DNA of 64,000 nt from Nocardioides caeni (GTDB lineage: Bacteria; Actinomycetota; Actinomycetes; Propionibacteriales; Nocardioidaceae), in assembly GCF_004912195.1 (NCBI RefSeq), contig NZ_STGW01000011.1, forward strand, positions 22,029 to 86,028, read 5' to 3'. The notes beneath the pieces were generated by a model. It was not told the DNA's origin. It made no database searches and saw only the letters and a list, made by a program, of their open reading frames with translations. Of this stretch, positions 1-8,383 are shown one piece after another (within the stretch, counting starts at the first letter, position 1; each line of letters starts with the position of its first letter). Made by a program: the position numbers and the translations under genes.

Positions 1-37
1 TCTCCTGTGGTCGAAGGGACGGACGGACAGCAGCCTG

Positions 38-1093
38 TCAGGAGAGCCGGCCCAGGAGGGGCTCGGACTCGCGGAGACCGTCGTCGCTGGGCTCCTCGCC
101 GCGACCGAAGACCTTGTCGTGCTGCTGCGCACGCCAGGCGAGATGCGCCTCCGCGGGCCGCTCGAAGCCGTAGCGCTCTCGTGCCTGCGCCGGAGTGAGG
201 ACCTCCCGGTTGAGCGGGGGTACGCCGGCGAACACCGGCGCCACCACCGGCACGGTGCTCGGCGACAGCTCCGCGAGGATCCGCAGCTGCAGTCGCCTGC
301 TGAGCCCCAGGGCCGCGAACGTCCCGCGCAGGAGCGGCCACACGGCCGCGTCCTTCCACCGTGCCTGCGGCAGCTCGCCCATCTCGCGCATCCAGCCCGG
401 CAACGTCGCGATCACGCCGGCCCGGAACACCGCGCCGACGACGCGCTGCGCCGGCCGCAGCACCCACGGGACGTCGTCGACGAGCTGACTGACGTCCATC
501 AGGTGGTGCATCGCGCGGACGGCGATCGGCGAGCCGGAGAGCACCGGCCGCATCCGCTCGTAGTAGGCGTGCAGCTCCTCGCGGTTGCGCGGCACGTCCG
601 CCGGGTCGCAGGTCTGCAGCTCGGCCGCCACCGCGCACTCGGCCCAGAACTGCTCCTCCTCGGCCACGCTCAGTCGTCCGGGGCCGAACATCTCGTAGGC
701 CTTGAGCACCGAGTGCCAGCCGGTGACGAGGATCCACAGCTGGGAGTCGGGGTCGTTGGCGTCGTACCTCCCGCCGCCGTAGGGCTCGGTGCCGATCGCC
801 TTGCTGTGGACCTTCACCAGCACGTCGGCCGCCTTCGTCGTGGTGCGGCTGTCGCCGAAGGCGACGAGTGCGAAGTAGCGGATGGTCCGGTCATAGCGGG
901 TCTTCGGCCGTCGGTAGATGTCCTGGGTGTGGTCGACGGAGGCGACCAGGTTGGGGTCGAGCTCCTCGACGACGACGGCGCGACTGAAGCCGATGGTGAG
1001 GGACGTCGGATGCCCCCAGACCTTCCAGGCCACGGAGTCGGGGCCGAAGAAGCCGTGGTCCTCGTGCGGGGTGATCGCGGTGCGCTGGGCCAT
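38..1093 (-). CDS. MpaB-family (DUF2236) oxygenase-like protein
   Basis: This 351-residue protein resembles the MpaB/latex-clearing-protein superfamily (formerly DUF2236), whose characterised members are heme-dependent oxygenases. The N-terminal GPDSVAWKVWGHP block, the RYDRTIRYFALVAFGD block and LWILVTGWHSVLKAY follow the family pattern. I see no signal peptide, so it is probably cytoplasmic, and its substrate cannot be read from sequence. The ATG at 1093 is the natural start. It is divergent from a TetR gene across a 72-base gap containing a palindrome, which suggests that regulator controls it. A second MpaB/TetR pair lies near 7 kb. Confidence 0.8.
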   Translation of the reverse strand: MAQRTAITPHEDHGFFGPDSVAWKVWGHPTSLTIGFSRAVVVEELDPNLVASVDHTQDIYRRPKTRYDRTIRYFALVAFGDSRTTTKAADVLVKVHSKAIGTEPYGGGRYDANDPDSQLWILVTGWHSVLKAYEMFGPGRLSVAEEEQFWAECAVAAELQTCDPADVPRNREELHAYYERMRPVLSGSPIAVRAMHHLMDVSQLVDDVPWVLRPAQRVVGAVFRAGVIATLPGWMREMGELPQARWKDAAVWPLLRGTFAALGLSRRLQLRILAELSPSTVPVVAPVFAGVPPLNREVLTPAQARERYGFERPAEAHLAWRAQQHDKVFGRGEEPSDDGLRESEPLLGRLS

Positions 1094-1105
1094 GGCACCA
1101 GAATG

Positions 1106-1119
1106 CTACAGTTGTGTAG
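1106..1119. promoter_or_regulatory. Candidate TetR operator between mpaB-like gene and tetR
   Basis: The gap between the divergent genes holds a perfect inverted repeat, CTACA-GTTG-TGTAG, and the outer bases continue the dyad imperfectly. It is locally AT-rich against a GC-rich background. Position and symmetry fit a shared operator for the TetR protein at 1166. This is inference; no footprint is available. Confidence 0.5.
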
Positions 1120-1165
1120 TAATTGGAAGACCCACGCTTCCCCTCCTCCTCCCTAGGGTGGCGCC

Positions 1166-1771
1166 ATGACCCCCGCGACCGGCAGGACGGCCAAGCGACG
1201 GCCGTACGCCGCGCGCGTCCCCCTGGCCCAGCGGCGCGAGCAGCTCCTCGACGCCGCGCTCACCGTCATCGACCGCGACGGCTACGACCGGCTCTCGATC
1301 GACGCCATCGCCCGCGAGGCGGGTGTGACCCGACCCGTCGTCTATGGCGCGTACGACGGCCTGGGCCCCCTGCTCGCGGCCCTGCTCGACCGGCAGCAGC
1401 AGCGCGCCCTCACCCAGCTCTACGCCGCCCTGCCGACCGGGCTCGGCGACGGCGACCTGGCGACCGTGATCGACGACGCCGCCCCCGCGCTGTGCCGCAT
1501 GCTGCTCGACGACCCCCCGACCTGGCGCGCCATCATCGCGGCACCGGCCGACGTGCCGGAGACAGTGCGGGCCCGCGTCGAGGGCGACCGCGAAGGCGTG
1601 CGGCAGGTGATCGCCGGCCTGGTCGAGGCGAGCCGCCCCGGCGCCGACGCCGAGCTCCTCTCCCACGCGCTGCTCGCGGTGCTGGAGCAGTACGGGCGGC
1701 TGGTCCTTGCCGAGCCGGACCGCTTCACCGCCGAGCGGATGGCGGCGGCGATGCGGGCACTGCTCACCTGA
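1166..1771 (+). CDS. TetR/AcrR family transcriptional regulator
   Basis: This 201-residue protein has an N-terminal TetR helix-turn-helix (residues about 20-65: RREQLLDAALTVIDRDGY, then IDAIAREAGVTRPVVYGAY). The rest is a helical ligand-binding domain of the usual size. The ATG at 1166 is preceded by a basic leader (TGRTAKRRPYAARVP) typical of actinobacterial TetR proteins. It is divergent from the MpaB-family gene and probably represses it and itself through the palindrome at 1106-1119. The ligand is unknown. Confidence 0.85.
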   Translation: MTPATGRTAKRRPYAARVPLAQRREQLLDAALTVIDRDGYDRLSIDAIAREAGVTRPVVYGAYDGLGPLLAALLDRQQQRALTQLYAALPTGLGDGDLATVIDDAAPALCRMLLDDPPTWRAIIAAPADVPETVRARVEGDREGVRQVIAGLVEASRPGADAELLSHALLAVLEQYGRLVLAEPDRFTAERMAAAMRALLT

Positions 1772-1789
1772 CGTCCCGCTGGTCGAGGA

Positions 1790-1812
1790 GCCCCGCGGGG
1801 GACGAGCGGGGC
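1790..1812. terminator. GC-rich hairpin downstream of tetR
   Basis: GCCCCGC and GCGGGGC form a perfect 7-base-pair stem around a 9-base loop, 19 bases after the TetR stop codon and just before the next gene. There is no T-run, so this is a plausible but unproven terminator. The surrounding CTGGTCGAGGAG...GGACGAGCGGG text resembles a reduced form of the CTACTCGACGA repeats seen elsewhere in the window. Confidence 0.4.
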
Positions 1813-1837
1813 AGGCCACCCCCTCTAGGCTCCCGAC

Positions 1838-2632
1838 ATGATGATCCGACCGGCCGAGCTCGAGGCCTTCAAGGCCGGGACCATCGACCTGGCGTTCCGG
1901 CGCTGGGACCGGTCACGGGTCAAGGTCGGCACCCGGCTGCGCACCGCCGTCGGCGTGCTGGAGGTGCTGGCCGTCGACGAGGTCGCCGTGTCGTCACTGC
2001 GGGCCGAGGACGCCCGCCGGGCGGGGGCGGCCTCACTCACGGCGCTCCGGGAGGGGCTCGCCGTCCGCGCCGACCGGCCGGCCTTCCGGGTGCAGCTGCG
2101 CTGGGCGGGCGCCGATCCGCGCGAAGAGCTGCGCGCCACCCTGCCGTCCGCCGACGAGCTCGCCACCCTGGTGGCGGGCCTCGACCGGCTCGACGCCGCC
2201 TCTCCGATCGGCCCGTGGACCCGCGAGACGCTCCGCACGATCGACCGGCACCCCGAGGTGCGCGCCCCCGAGCTGGCCGACGGTGTGGGCCGGCCGACCG
2301 CGGAGTTCAAGCGGGACGTGCGCAAGCTCAAGGAGCGCGGGCTGACCGAGTCGCTCGCGATCGGCTACCGCCTCTCCCCGCGGGGCGAGGCGCTGCTCGA
2401 CCACCTCGAGGGACCCCGGGAGCGGAGGCCCCGGCGGGAGGGCACGCCCCTGCCCCGCACCATCGGCGCCCCCGCCACCGGCGCCCTGCGCGTCGTCGAC
2501 GTCCACACCCTCGAGGCCGTGGCCACCTGGCGGCGCAGCGACCTGGCCGCGCTGCACGGCGTCGGCCCCGTCGCGCTGGACCGGCTGGCCGCCGCGATGG
2601 CCGATCTCGGAATCGGTTTCGCAGCCGAGTGA
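1838..2632 (+). CDS. Hypothetical protein with winged-helix-like and helix-hairpin-helix segments
   Basis: This 264-residue protein has no assigned function. Residues 1-90 look like a small beta-rich, ASCH/PUA-like domain (KVGTRLRTAVGVLEVLAVDEV). Residues about 125-190 contain a winged-helix-like stretch (PEVRAPELADGVGRPTAEFKRDVRKLKERGLTESL). The C-terminus has a helix-hairpin-helix-like motif (DLAALHGVGPVALDRLAAAM). That combination suggests nucleic-acid binding, which is inference. ATG codons at 1838 and 1841 are both possible starts. Confidence 0.65.
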   Translation: MMIRPAELEAFKAGTIDLAFRRWDRSRVKVGTRLRTAVGVLEVLAVDEVAVSSLRAEDARRAGAASLTALREGLAVRADRPAFRVQLRWAGADPREELRATLPSADELATLVAGLDRLDAASPIGPWTRETLRTIDRHPEVRAPELADGVGRPTAEFKRDVRKLKERGLTESLAIGYRLSPRGEALLDHLEGPRERRPRREGTPLPRTIGAPATGALRVVDVHTLEAVATWRRSDLAALHGVGPVALDRLAAAMADLGIGFAAE

Positions 2633-2653
2633 CCCCTCGGCCACACTGATCCC

Positions 2654-3322
2654 ATGCTGGGCATCACCGACCTGTCGACGTACCTCGTCGGACTGGTGCT
2701 GATCATCCTGCTGCCCGGCCCGAACTCGCTCTACGTCCTTTCCGTCGCCGCCCGCCGTGGCACCGGCGACGGCTATCGGGCCGCGGCCGGCGTGTGGACG
2801 GGCGACACCGTGCTGATGGTGCTGTCCGCCGCCGGGGTCGCGTCACTGCTCAAGACCAACGACGTCGCCTTCTCCATCGTGAAGTACGCCGGGGCCGGCT
2901 ATCTCGGCTTCCTGGCGATCACCATGCTGCGGGGCGCGTGGGCGCTGTGGCGCAGCCGGCGGAGCGTCGCGGAGGAGGTCGAGGACGCCGCGTCCGAGCA
3001 CGGCGTCGCGTCGACACCCGGCGAGCGGCCCTATCGCCGCGCGCTCGTGATCAGCCTGCTCAACCCGAAGGCGATCCTCTTCTTCGTCGCCTTCTTCGTG
3101 CAGTTCGTCGACCCGGACTACAGCCGCCCCTGGCTGTCGTTCCTCGTCCTCGGCGTGCTCTGCCAGATCGCCAGCGTCGCCTACCTGAGCGCCCTGATCT
3201 TCGGCGGCACCCGCCTCGCCGACGCCTTCCGCCGCCGCAGGGGGCTCTCCGCGGCCGGGACGTCGACGGTCGGCGCGGTCTTCCTCGGCTTCGCGATCAA
3301 GCTGTCGCTGACCCAGGCCTGA
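2654..3322 (+). CDS. LysE/RhtB family amino-acid exporter
   Basis: This 222-residue membrane protein has about six hydrophobic segments. It carries the family signature GLVLIILLPGPNSLYVLS near the N-terminus and SLLNPKAILFFVAFFVQFV in the second half. LysE/RhtB proteins export amino acids or homoserine-like compounds across the cytoplasmic membrane; the substrate here is not predictable. It starts 21 bases after the preceding gene and ends convergently 24 bases from the CDF exporter gene. Confidence 0.9.
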   Translation: MLGITDLSTYLVGLVLIILLPGPNSLYVLSVAARRGTGDGYRAAAGVWTGDTVLMVLSAAGVASLLKTNDVAFSIVKYAGAGYLGFLAITMLRGAWALWRSRRSVAEEVEDAASEHGVASTPGERPYRRALVISLLNPKAILFFVAFFVQFVDPDYSRPWLSFLVLGVLCQIASVAYLSALIFGGTRLADAFRRRRGLSAAGTSTVGAVFLGFAIKLSLTQA

Positions 3323-3346
3323 CCCGGCTCGGCGGCCGGTCCCGCA

Positions 3347-4267
3347 TCACCAGGTGACGGCGTCGCAGGCGGCGGAGCGGTGCCCCTCGACCTGGAGGGT
3401 GGCGTGCTCGATCGCGTGCTCGTCGCGGAGCACGGCCTGGCCGGCGACGAGGGCAGCATCGGCGTCGGCGCCCTCGGCGAGCACCAGGTGGGCGGTGGCG
3501 ACGTGCATGCCGGAGGTGAGCGTCCACACGTGCAGGTCGTGCACGTCGCAGACGCCGGGCACCGCGGCGAGCGCGCCGGTGACCGCGTCGATGTCGACCC
3601 CGACGGGGACGTGCTGGCCGAGGACCGCGAGCACCTCCCGTCCGAGCATCACCGCCCGCACCGCGACGAAGGCGCCGATGGCGAAGGCGACCGCGGTGTC
3701 CCACCAGCCGTCGCCGGTCGTGCTGACGAGGACACCGGCGACCAGGACCCCGACACTGCCCGCCGTGTCGGCGACGACCTCGAGATAGGCGCCCCTGACG
3801 TTGAGCGAGTCCTTGGCACCGGCGCGCAGGAGCAGCAGCGCGATCAGGTTGACCACCAGGCCGAGGCCGCCGACCAGCAGCATCGGACCGGCGTCGACGT
3901 GCGGCTCGGCCCCGATGCGCCGCACGGCCTCGAGGACGACGTACGCCGAGACACCCAGCATCAACAGGACGGCGAGTCCGGAGGCGAACACCTCGGCGCG
4001 ATAGGAGCCATACGTACGACGCCCGGTGCTGTCCGCTCGGGTGGCGATCTTGGTGGCGACGAGCGCGGCGCCGAGTGCGACGACGTCGGCGGCCATGTGG
4101 CCGGCGTCCGAGATCAGCGCGAGGGAGCCGCTGAGGATGCCGGTGACGAGCTCGACCACGAAGAAGACCGCGATGAGCGCGAACGAGCACGCCAGCCGCC
4201 ACCGGTGCCGGGCACCGGCGTGTGCCGGGGATGCCCCCTGGTGGCCGTGTCCGTGTCCGACACCCAT
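3347..4267 (-). CDS. Cation diffusion facilitator (CDF) metal transporter
   Basis: This 306-residue CDF protein has a His-rich N-terminus (GVGHGHGHQG), six membrane segments and a soluble C-terminal domain (residues about 210-295, with VHDLHVWTLTSGMHVATAHL). CDF exporters move Zn2+, Co2+ or related cations out in exchange for protons. The second-helix site is intact as SDAGHMAAD. In the fifth helix the usual metal-site His appears replaced by Glu (LEVVADTAGS). I recall this variant from other actinobacterial CDFs, and it may alter metal preference. The start is the ATG at 4267. Confidence 0.9.
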   Translation of the reverse strand: MGVGHGHGHQGASPAHAGARHRWRLACSFALIAVFFVVELVTGILSGSLALISDAGHMAADVVALGAALVATKIATRADSTGRRTYGSYRAEVFASGLAVLLMLGVSAYVVLEAVRRIGAEPHVDAGPMLLVGGLGLVVNLIALLLLRAGAKDSLNVRGAYLEVVADTAGSVGVLVAGVLVSTTGDGWWDTAVAFAIGAFVAVRAVMLGREVLAVLGQHVPVGVDIDAVTGALAAVPGVCDVHDLHVWTLTSGMHVATAHLVLAEGADADAALVAGQAVLRDEHAIEHATLQVEGHRSAACDAVTW

Positions 4268-4466
4268 GTCCGATCCGCCTCTCCGCGGCTTCCGGGCCGT
4301 GCCGGCCCGCCGGTCGCCACGCTACCGGCGCCCGGCGGCACCGCGGCGGTGACGATGACAACACCCGCCCGAGCCCCTCAGGGACGGCGTTTCGGTACCG
4401 ATGAGACTCCGGAGGTGGGATCGTCGTACCTCAGCGGGCGATGCCCGACCGCGACCAGGAGACGAG

Positions 4467-6311
4467 ATGGACCGGAACGCCGGCACGCCGCCGACGCAGC
4501 CGACGCGCCTGCACGGGCTCGTGGGGCGTGCCGGACTGCCCGGCTTGGTCGCGGGCACCCTGTCCCTCCTCGTCGTGCTGGCGATGCTGGGCTATCTGGC
4601 CCTGATCCTCCAGCCCCGGCTCGCCGATCTCCGGCAGGGCCAGCAGGCGGCCCGCGACAGCAATGTGGCGATGCTCGACCAGGAGACCGGCGTCCGGGGC
4701 TACCTCACCACCGGCGAGCAGGAGTTCCTGGAGCCCTATGAGGGCGGTCTGGCCACGGTCAAGGAGGTGGAGGACGACCTCGTCGAGTCGTTGCGCGCCC
4801 ATCCCGACCTGGTGACCGCGGCGATCCACAGCATCACCACGGCCCACGAGTGGCAGACCCAGTGGGCCGTGCCGGCGGTCGGCACGGGCCCCGGTGGAAC
4901 CGAGGCCGATCAGGACGGCGACGGCACCCTCGACGCCGCCGAGACTGCGGCGTTCCTGCAGACGGGCAAGGACCTCTTCGACGCCTACCGGGTGGAGGAC
5001 GAGGCCCTGCGCGAGGACATCAAGGCCGAGATCCGCGACACCGAGGGCAATATCGTGGTGACACTGGTGGTCGGCGGCGGCATCCTGCTGGTCCTCGGGG
5101 TCGGCTCGATCGCCGGCCTGGTGCGGAGCCGACGGCGGCTGCAGCAACTCGTCGTCGCGCCCATCGACGACCTCACCGCCACCGTCGACCGGGTCCGTCG
5201 CGGCGACCTGACGTCGGCGACGACGCCGAACTCCGGCGTCGTGGAGATCGCCGCGCTGTCCGACGGCGTCTCGGCGATGACCGTGTCGCTGGCCGAGCGG
5301 GCCGAAGCGGCCGAGCGCCGCGAGCGGGAGCTGGCTCACCGTGGCGCGCGGCTCGAGCGGGTCCTCGAGCTCAGCCGCGACCTCAACGAGTCGCTGAGCC
5401 TGCGCTACACCACGCTGCGCCTGGTCAACGCCGTCCGCGACCTGGCCGGCGCCGCCCGCGCCGAGCTGTGGCTGCAGCGCGACGGCGGGCAGGAGCTGGT
5501 CCTCTTCGAGACCTCGGAGGACGCCGGACTGCGGCGCGGACCGCAGGGCGGCGACGGACCCGAGGTGGTCGAGTTCGGCGCCGGCCCGATCGGGCGGGCC
5601 GCCCGCTACGGCCGGGCGCTGCCGCTCGACGAGATGAGTACGTCGGACGGGGAGACCTCGAGCGGCGTCGCGATCCCGATGGTGGTGGGTGCCCGGGTCG
5701 TGGCGGTGGTCGCCATCGTCGGCAAGGACGAGGAGGCGCTCGACCTGAGCCTGCTGGACGGCCTGCTGCTGCAGGGCGCCTCGGCGATCCAGGCCGCCCA
5801 GCTGCACACCGAGGTCGAGGAGATGTCGCGCCGCGACGCCCTCACCGGTCTGGCCAACCGCCGCCAGTTCGACGCCGACCTGCTCAACGAGGTCGAGCGC
5901 GCCCACCGCTACGGCCGTCCGCTGGCGCTCGTGATGATCGACCTCGACCACTTCAAGCGGATCAACGACGTCTACGGTCACCGCCGCGGCGACGAGGTGC
6001 TCCAGGACGTCGCCGGCCTGATGACGACCGGCCTGCGCGAGATCGACCACTGCTACCGCTACGGCGGCGAGGAGCTGTGCGTCCTGATGCCCGAGTGTTC
6101 GGTCGAGGAGGCCCGCGAGGCCGCCGATCGGATCAGGGAGCGGGTCGCGACCAGCTTCCCCTGGGCGATCCAGTCACCGGTCACCCTCTCCGCCGGCGTC
6201 GCCGGCCTGCAGGAGGGCGTCGACCCGGCAGCCCTCGTCGGGACCGCCGACCAGGCGCTCTATGCCGCCAAGCACGCCGGCCGCAACCAGGTCCACGTCG
6301 CCGGCCCCTGA
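4467..6311 (+). CDS. Membrane diguanylate cyclase: CHASE3-like, HAMP, GAF, GGDEF, with an EF-hand loop
   Basis: This 614-residue predicted diguanylate cyclase would make c-di-GMP from GTP. The ATG at 4467 is chosen because AGGAG lies 5-10 bases upstream. Order of domains: membrane helix (about 25-47); extracytoplasmic CHASE3-like sensor with the DQETGVRGYLTTGEQEFLEPY signature; second membrane helix (about 195-215); HAMP; GAF-like domain; GGDEF domain. The active site is GGEEL (533-537), with a c-di-GMP inhibition site RxxD (REID) five residues upstream. Residues 148-159 of the sensor (DQDGDGTLDAAE) form a canonical EF-hand calcium loop, which is unusual. A palindromic repeat follows directly and separates it from the convergent TetR gene. 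Confidence 0.88.
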   Translation: MDRNAGTPPTQPTRLHGLVGRAGLPGLVAGTLSLLVVLAMLGYLALILQPRLADLRQGQQAARDSNVAMLDQETGVRGYLTTGEQEFLEPYEGGLATVKEVEDDLVESLRAHPDLVTAAIHSITTAHEWQTQWAVPAVGTGPGGTEADQDGDGTLDAAETAAFLQTGKDLFDAYRVEDEALREDIKAEIRDTEGNIVVTLVVGGGILLVLGVGSIAGLVRSRRRLQQLVVAPIDDLTATVDRVRRGDLTSATTPNSGVVEIAALSDGVSAMTVSLAERAEAAERRERELAHRGARLERVLELSRDLNESLSLRYTTLRLVNAVRDLAGAARAELWLQRDGGQELVLFETSEDAGLRRGPQGGDGPEVVEFGAGPIGRAARYGRALPLDEMSTSDGETSSGVAIPMVVGARVVAVVAIVGKDEEALDLSLLDGLLLQGASAIQAAQLHTEVEEMSRRDALTGLANRRQFDADLLNEVERAHRYGRPLALVMIDLDHFKRINDVYGHRRGDEVLQDVAGLMTTGLREIDHCYRYGGEELCVLMPECSVEEAREAADRIRERVATSFPWAIQSPVTLSAGVAGLQEGVDPAALVGTADQALYAAKHAGRNQVHVAGP

Positions 6312-6314
6312 GCA

Positions 6315-6373
6315 TCGTCCCGTGCGGATCTGTCGTGGATCTCGACCGGCGACGACCGAACTGCACGGGACGA
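6315..6373. repeat. Dispersed palindrome, family A copy 1
   Basis: The left arm begins TCGTCCCGTGCGGATC and the right arm ends GCACGGGACGA, giving an 11-base-pair perfect outer stem with an imperfect inner stem. Copies 2 and 3 are at 13579-13643 and 41864-41926. It sits 4 bases after the stop codon of the diguanylate cyclase, between convergent genes, so it may act as a bidirectional terminator. The 13 bases TCGCCGGCCCCTG at 6298-6310, inside the end of the gene, are also found just upstream of copy 2. Confidence 0.8.
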
Positions 6374-6387
6374 CGGGCTAGCTGTAC

Positions 6388-7029
6388 CTAGGAGCGGAGC
6401 ATCGGGACCAGGTAGCGGCGGGCGATGTCGGCGAGCTGGTCGCCGTCGTCGAGGTCGACGTGCGGGCTCGGCGTCATCAGCAGGGAGCCGGAGATACGGA
6501 CCATCAGGTCGGCGACGACGTCGACGTCCACGTCGGCACCGACGTGGCCGGCGTCCTGCTCACGGCGCAGCTGACCGGCGAGGAACTGCGACACCATGAC
6601 CATCGTGCGACCGCCCTCGCCGAGGATCGTCGGGACGACCAGCTGGGGATCGGCCGTCATCAGGCCGCGGATGAGCGGGTTGTTGCGGATGGCTGTCATC
6701 GAGCCGACGAACCCGACGGCGACCCGGTCCTCGACGGTGTGCGCGGAGGAGATCGCGGCGAGGAACTGGTTGAAGTAGGCGCGGAACTCGCGGAAGACGA
6801 CCTGCTCGACCAGCGCCTCCTTGGACTCGAGGCGGCGATAGACCGTGATCCGCGAGAGTCCGGCGGCTCGGGCGACGTCCTCCATCGTGGTGCGGGCAAA
6901 GCCCTGGCGGGCGAAGAGGTCGCGGGCGGCGTCGAGCACCTCCGCGTGGGGGTCGTCCTCGGCAGGACCGGCCGCGGCCGTGAAGGCCCGCTCGATGAGC
7001 GAGGAGGGATCCTCGGCGGCCGACGTCAT
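6388..7029 (-). CDS. TetR/AcrR family transcriptional regulator
   Basis: This 213-residue TetR protein has its DNA-binding domain at residues about 27-75 (VLDAARDLFARQGFARTTMEDVARAAGLSRITVYRRLESKEALVEQV). The C-terminal effector domain is of unknown specificity. It is divergent from the second MpaB-family gene at 7156; the 126-base gap contains an exceptionally strong dyad (7097-7133). That layout suggests it represses the oxygenase gene and itself. Confidence 0.87.
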   Translation of the reverse strand: MTSAAEDPSSLIERAFTAAAGPAEDDPHAEVLDAARDLFARQGFARTTMEDVARAAGLSRITVYRRLESKEALVEQVVFREFRAYFNQFLAAISSAHTVEDRVAVGFVGSMTAIRNNPLIRGLMTADPQLVVPTILGEGGRTMVMVSQFLAGQLRREQDAGHVGADVDVDVVADLMVRISGSLLMTPSPHVDLDDGDQLADIARRYLVPMLRS

Positions 7030-7096
7030 GACCCCATCCTCTCGCGTCGGCGGTCACGCCCGTGCACCGCGGGGGGTTGTGACCCGGACCACAGTC

Positions 7097-7133
7097 ATGA
7101 TACACAGATACACACAACGTATCTGCGTATCAT
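7097..7133. promoter_or_regulatory. Long TetR operator candidate (15-base arms)
   Basis: ATGATACACAGATAC, a 7-base spacer, then GTATCTGCGTATCAT forms an inverted repeat matching at 14 of 15 positions. Each arm is itself a tandem of GATACNCA-like units, so two stacked dimers could bind. It ends 22 bases before the oxygenase ATG at 7156 and lies 68 bases from the tetR start at 7029, so binding would block the oxygenase promoter and probably the regulator's own. Confidence 0.65.
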
Positions 7134-7155
7134 CTGACGACCTAGGGGTCCACGA

Positions 7156-8367
7156 ATGACGTCACTCAGCAGGCGCGGCATGCTCCTCGGGGGCAGTGCC
7201 CTGGGCGCGGTCGGAGCGATGGGCGTCGTCGCGCCCGAGGCCTGGAGCTGGTCGCCGACCGGCTCCGTCATCGGCACCGGCACGGGCGCCGACCCGCACT
7301 GGGTGTGGGACGCCAAGGCCGACCCGCTCGTCGCCTCGCTCTTCGAGCGCGGCGAGATCGACCGGGTCAACGAGCTCCTCGCCGGCTGGACCCACAACGA
7401 CCAGCCGCTGCCGGCCGGTCTCCCCGAGGACCTCCGGGTGTTCCTGGAGGAGGAGCGGCAGCTCCCGTCGTGGGCCGACCAGACCAAGCTCAACCGCGTC
7501 TTCAGCTTCTATGAGCGCCGTGGGCTCTATCTTGGCGTCCTCTACGGGCTGGGCAGCGGGATGATGAGCACGGTCATCCCGCGCGAGGCCAAGGCGGTCT
7601 ACTACTCCGCCGGCGGCGCGGACATGAAGGACCGCATCGCCAAGACCGCCAAGCTCGGCTATGACATCGGCGCGCAGAACGCCTTCGGCCCCGGCGGGCA
7701 GATGGTCGTGACCTGTCTCAAGACCCGCCTGACCCATGCCGCCGTACGCCACCTCCTGCCGGCATCGGGCCACTGGCGCGCCTCGGCGGAGGAGGAGCTG
7801 CCGATCAGCCAGGCCGACATCATGGTCACCTGGCACAGCCTGGCGACCTTCAGCATGAACAAGCTGACCGCGTGGAACGTGCCGATCTCCAGCTCCGACT
7901 CGGCCGCCTTCCTGCACCTGTGGCAGATCACGGCGCACATGCTCGGCGTCGACGACGAATACATCCCGGCCACGTGGAGCTCCGCCAACGCCCAGTCGCG
8001 GCAGGTGCTCGACCCGATCCTGGCGCCCACGCCCGAGGGCATCGAGCTGGCGCACATCCTGCTCAACCTCGCCAGCGAATACGACGGCGGGCTCACCAAG
8101 CCGATGCTGCAGTCGTTCACGCGCTACTGCCTCGGCGACCAGATCGCCAACTGGCTGCAGATCCCCCGGCAACCGACCGACGCGATGGTCAGCACCGGCT
8201 GGCCACCCTTCGTCGCGGCTCGCGAGGCCGGTCTGTGGTTCCCGTTCGTGCCGCAGGGCTACTGGTTGTTCGACGAGTTCATCCGTCTCGCCGTGCTGTT
8301 CTTCCTCGGCGAGGGCGAGACCGTCAACATCACCATCCCGACGGGCAACAACCCCAACTACGGCTGA
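7156..8367 (+). CDS. Tat-exported MpaB/Lcp-family oxygenase-like protein
   Basis: This 403-residue protein begins with a twin-arginine signal (SRRGMLLGGSALGAVGAMG), implying folded export with a cofactor. The body matches the MpaB/latex-clearing-protein (Lcp) family: KTRLTHAAVRHLLP, then QADIMVTWHSLATFSMNKL, where the His is a plausible heme ligand. Characterised Lcp proteins are secreted heme dioxygenases that cleave polyisoprene; whether this one acts on rubber is not established. Length and the Tat signal fit Lcp. It is preceded by the long operator at 7097-7133 and divergent from a TetR gene. Confidence 0.8.
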   Translation: MTSLSRRGMLLGGSALGAVGAMGVVAPEAWSWSPTGSVIGTGTGADPHWVWDAKADPLVASLFERGEIDRVNELLAGWTHNDQPLPAGLPEDLRVFLEEERQLPSWADQTKLNRVFSFYERRGLYLGVLYGLGSGMMSTVIPREAKAVYYSAGGADMKDRIAKTAKLGYDIGAQNAFGPGGQMVVTCLKTRLTHAAVRHLLPASGHWRASAEEELPISQADIMVTWHSLATFSMNKLTAWNVPISSSDSAAFLHLWQITAHMLGVDDEYIPATWSSANAQSRQVLDPILAPTPEGIELAHILLNLASEYDGGLTKPMLQSFTRYCLGDQIANWLQIPRQPTDAMVSTGWPPFVAAREAGLWFPFVPQGYWLFDEFIRLAVLFFLGEGETVNITIPTGNNPNYG

Positions 8368-8383
8368 GCCGGTCCGGCGTCGG

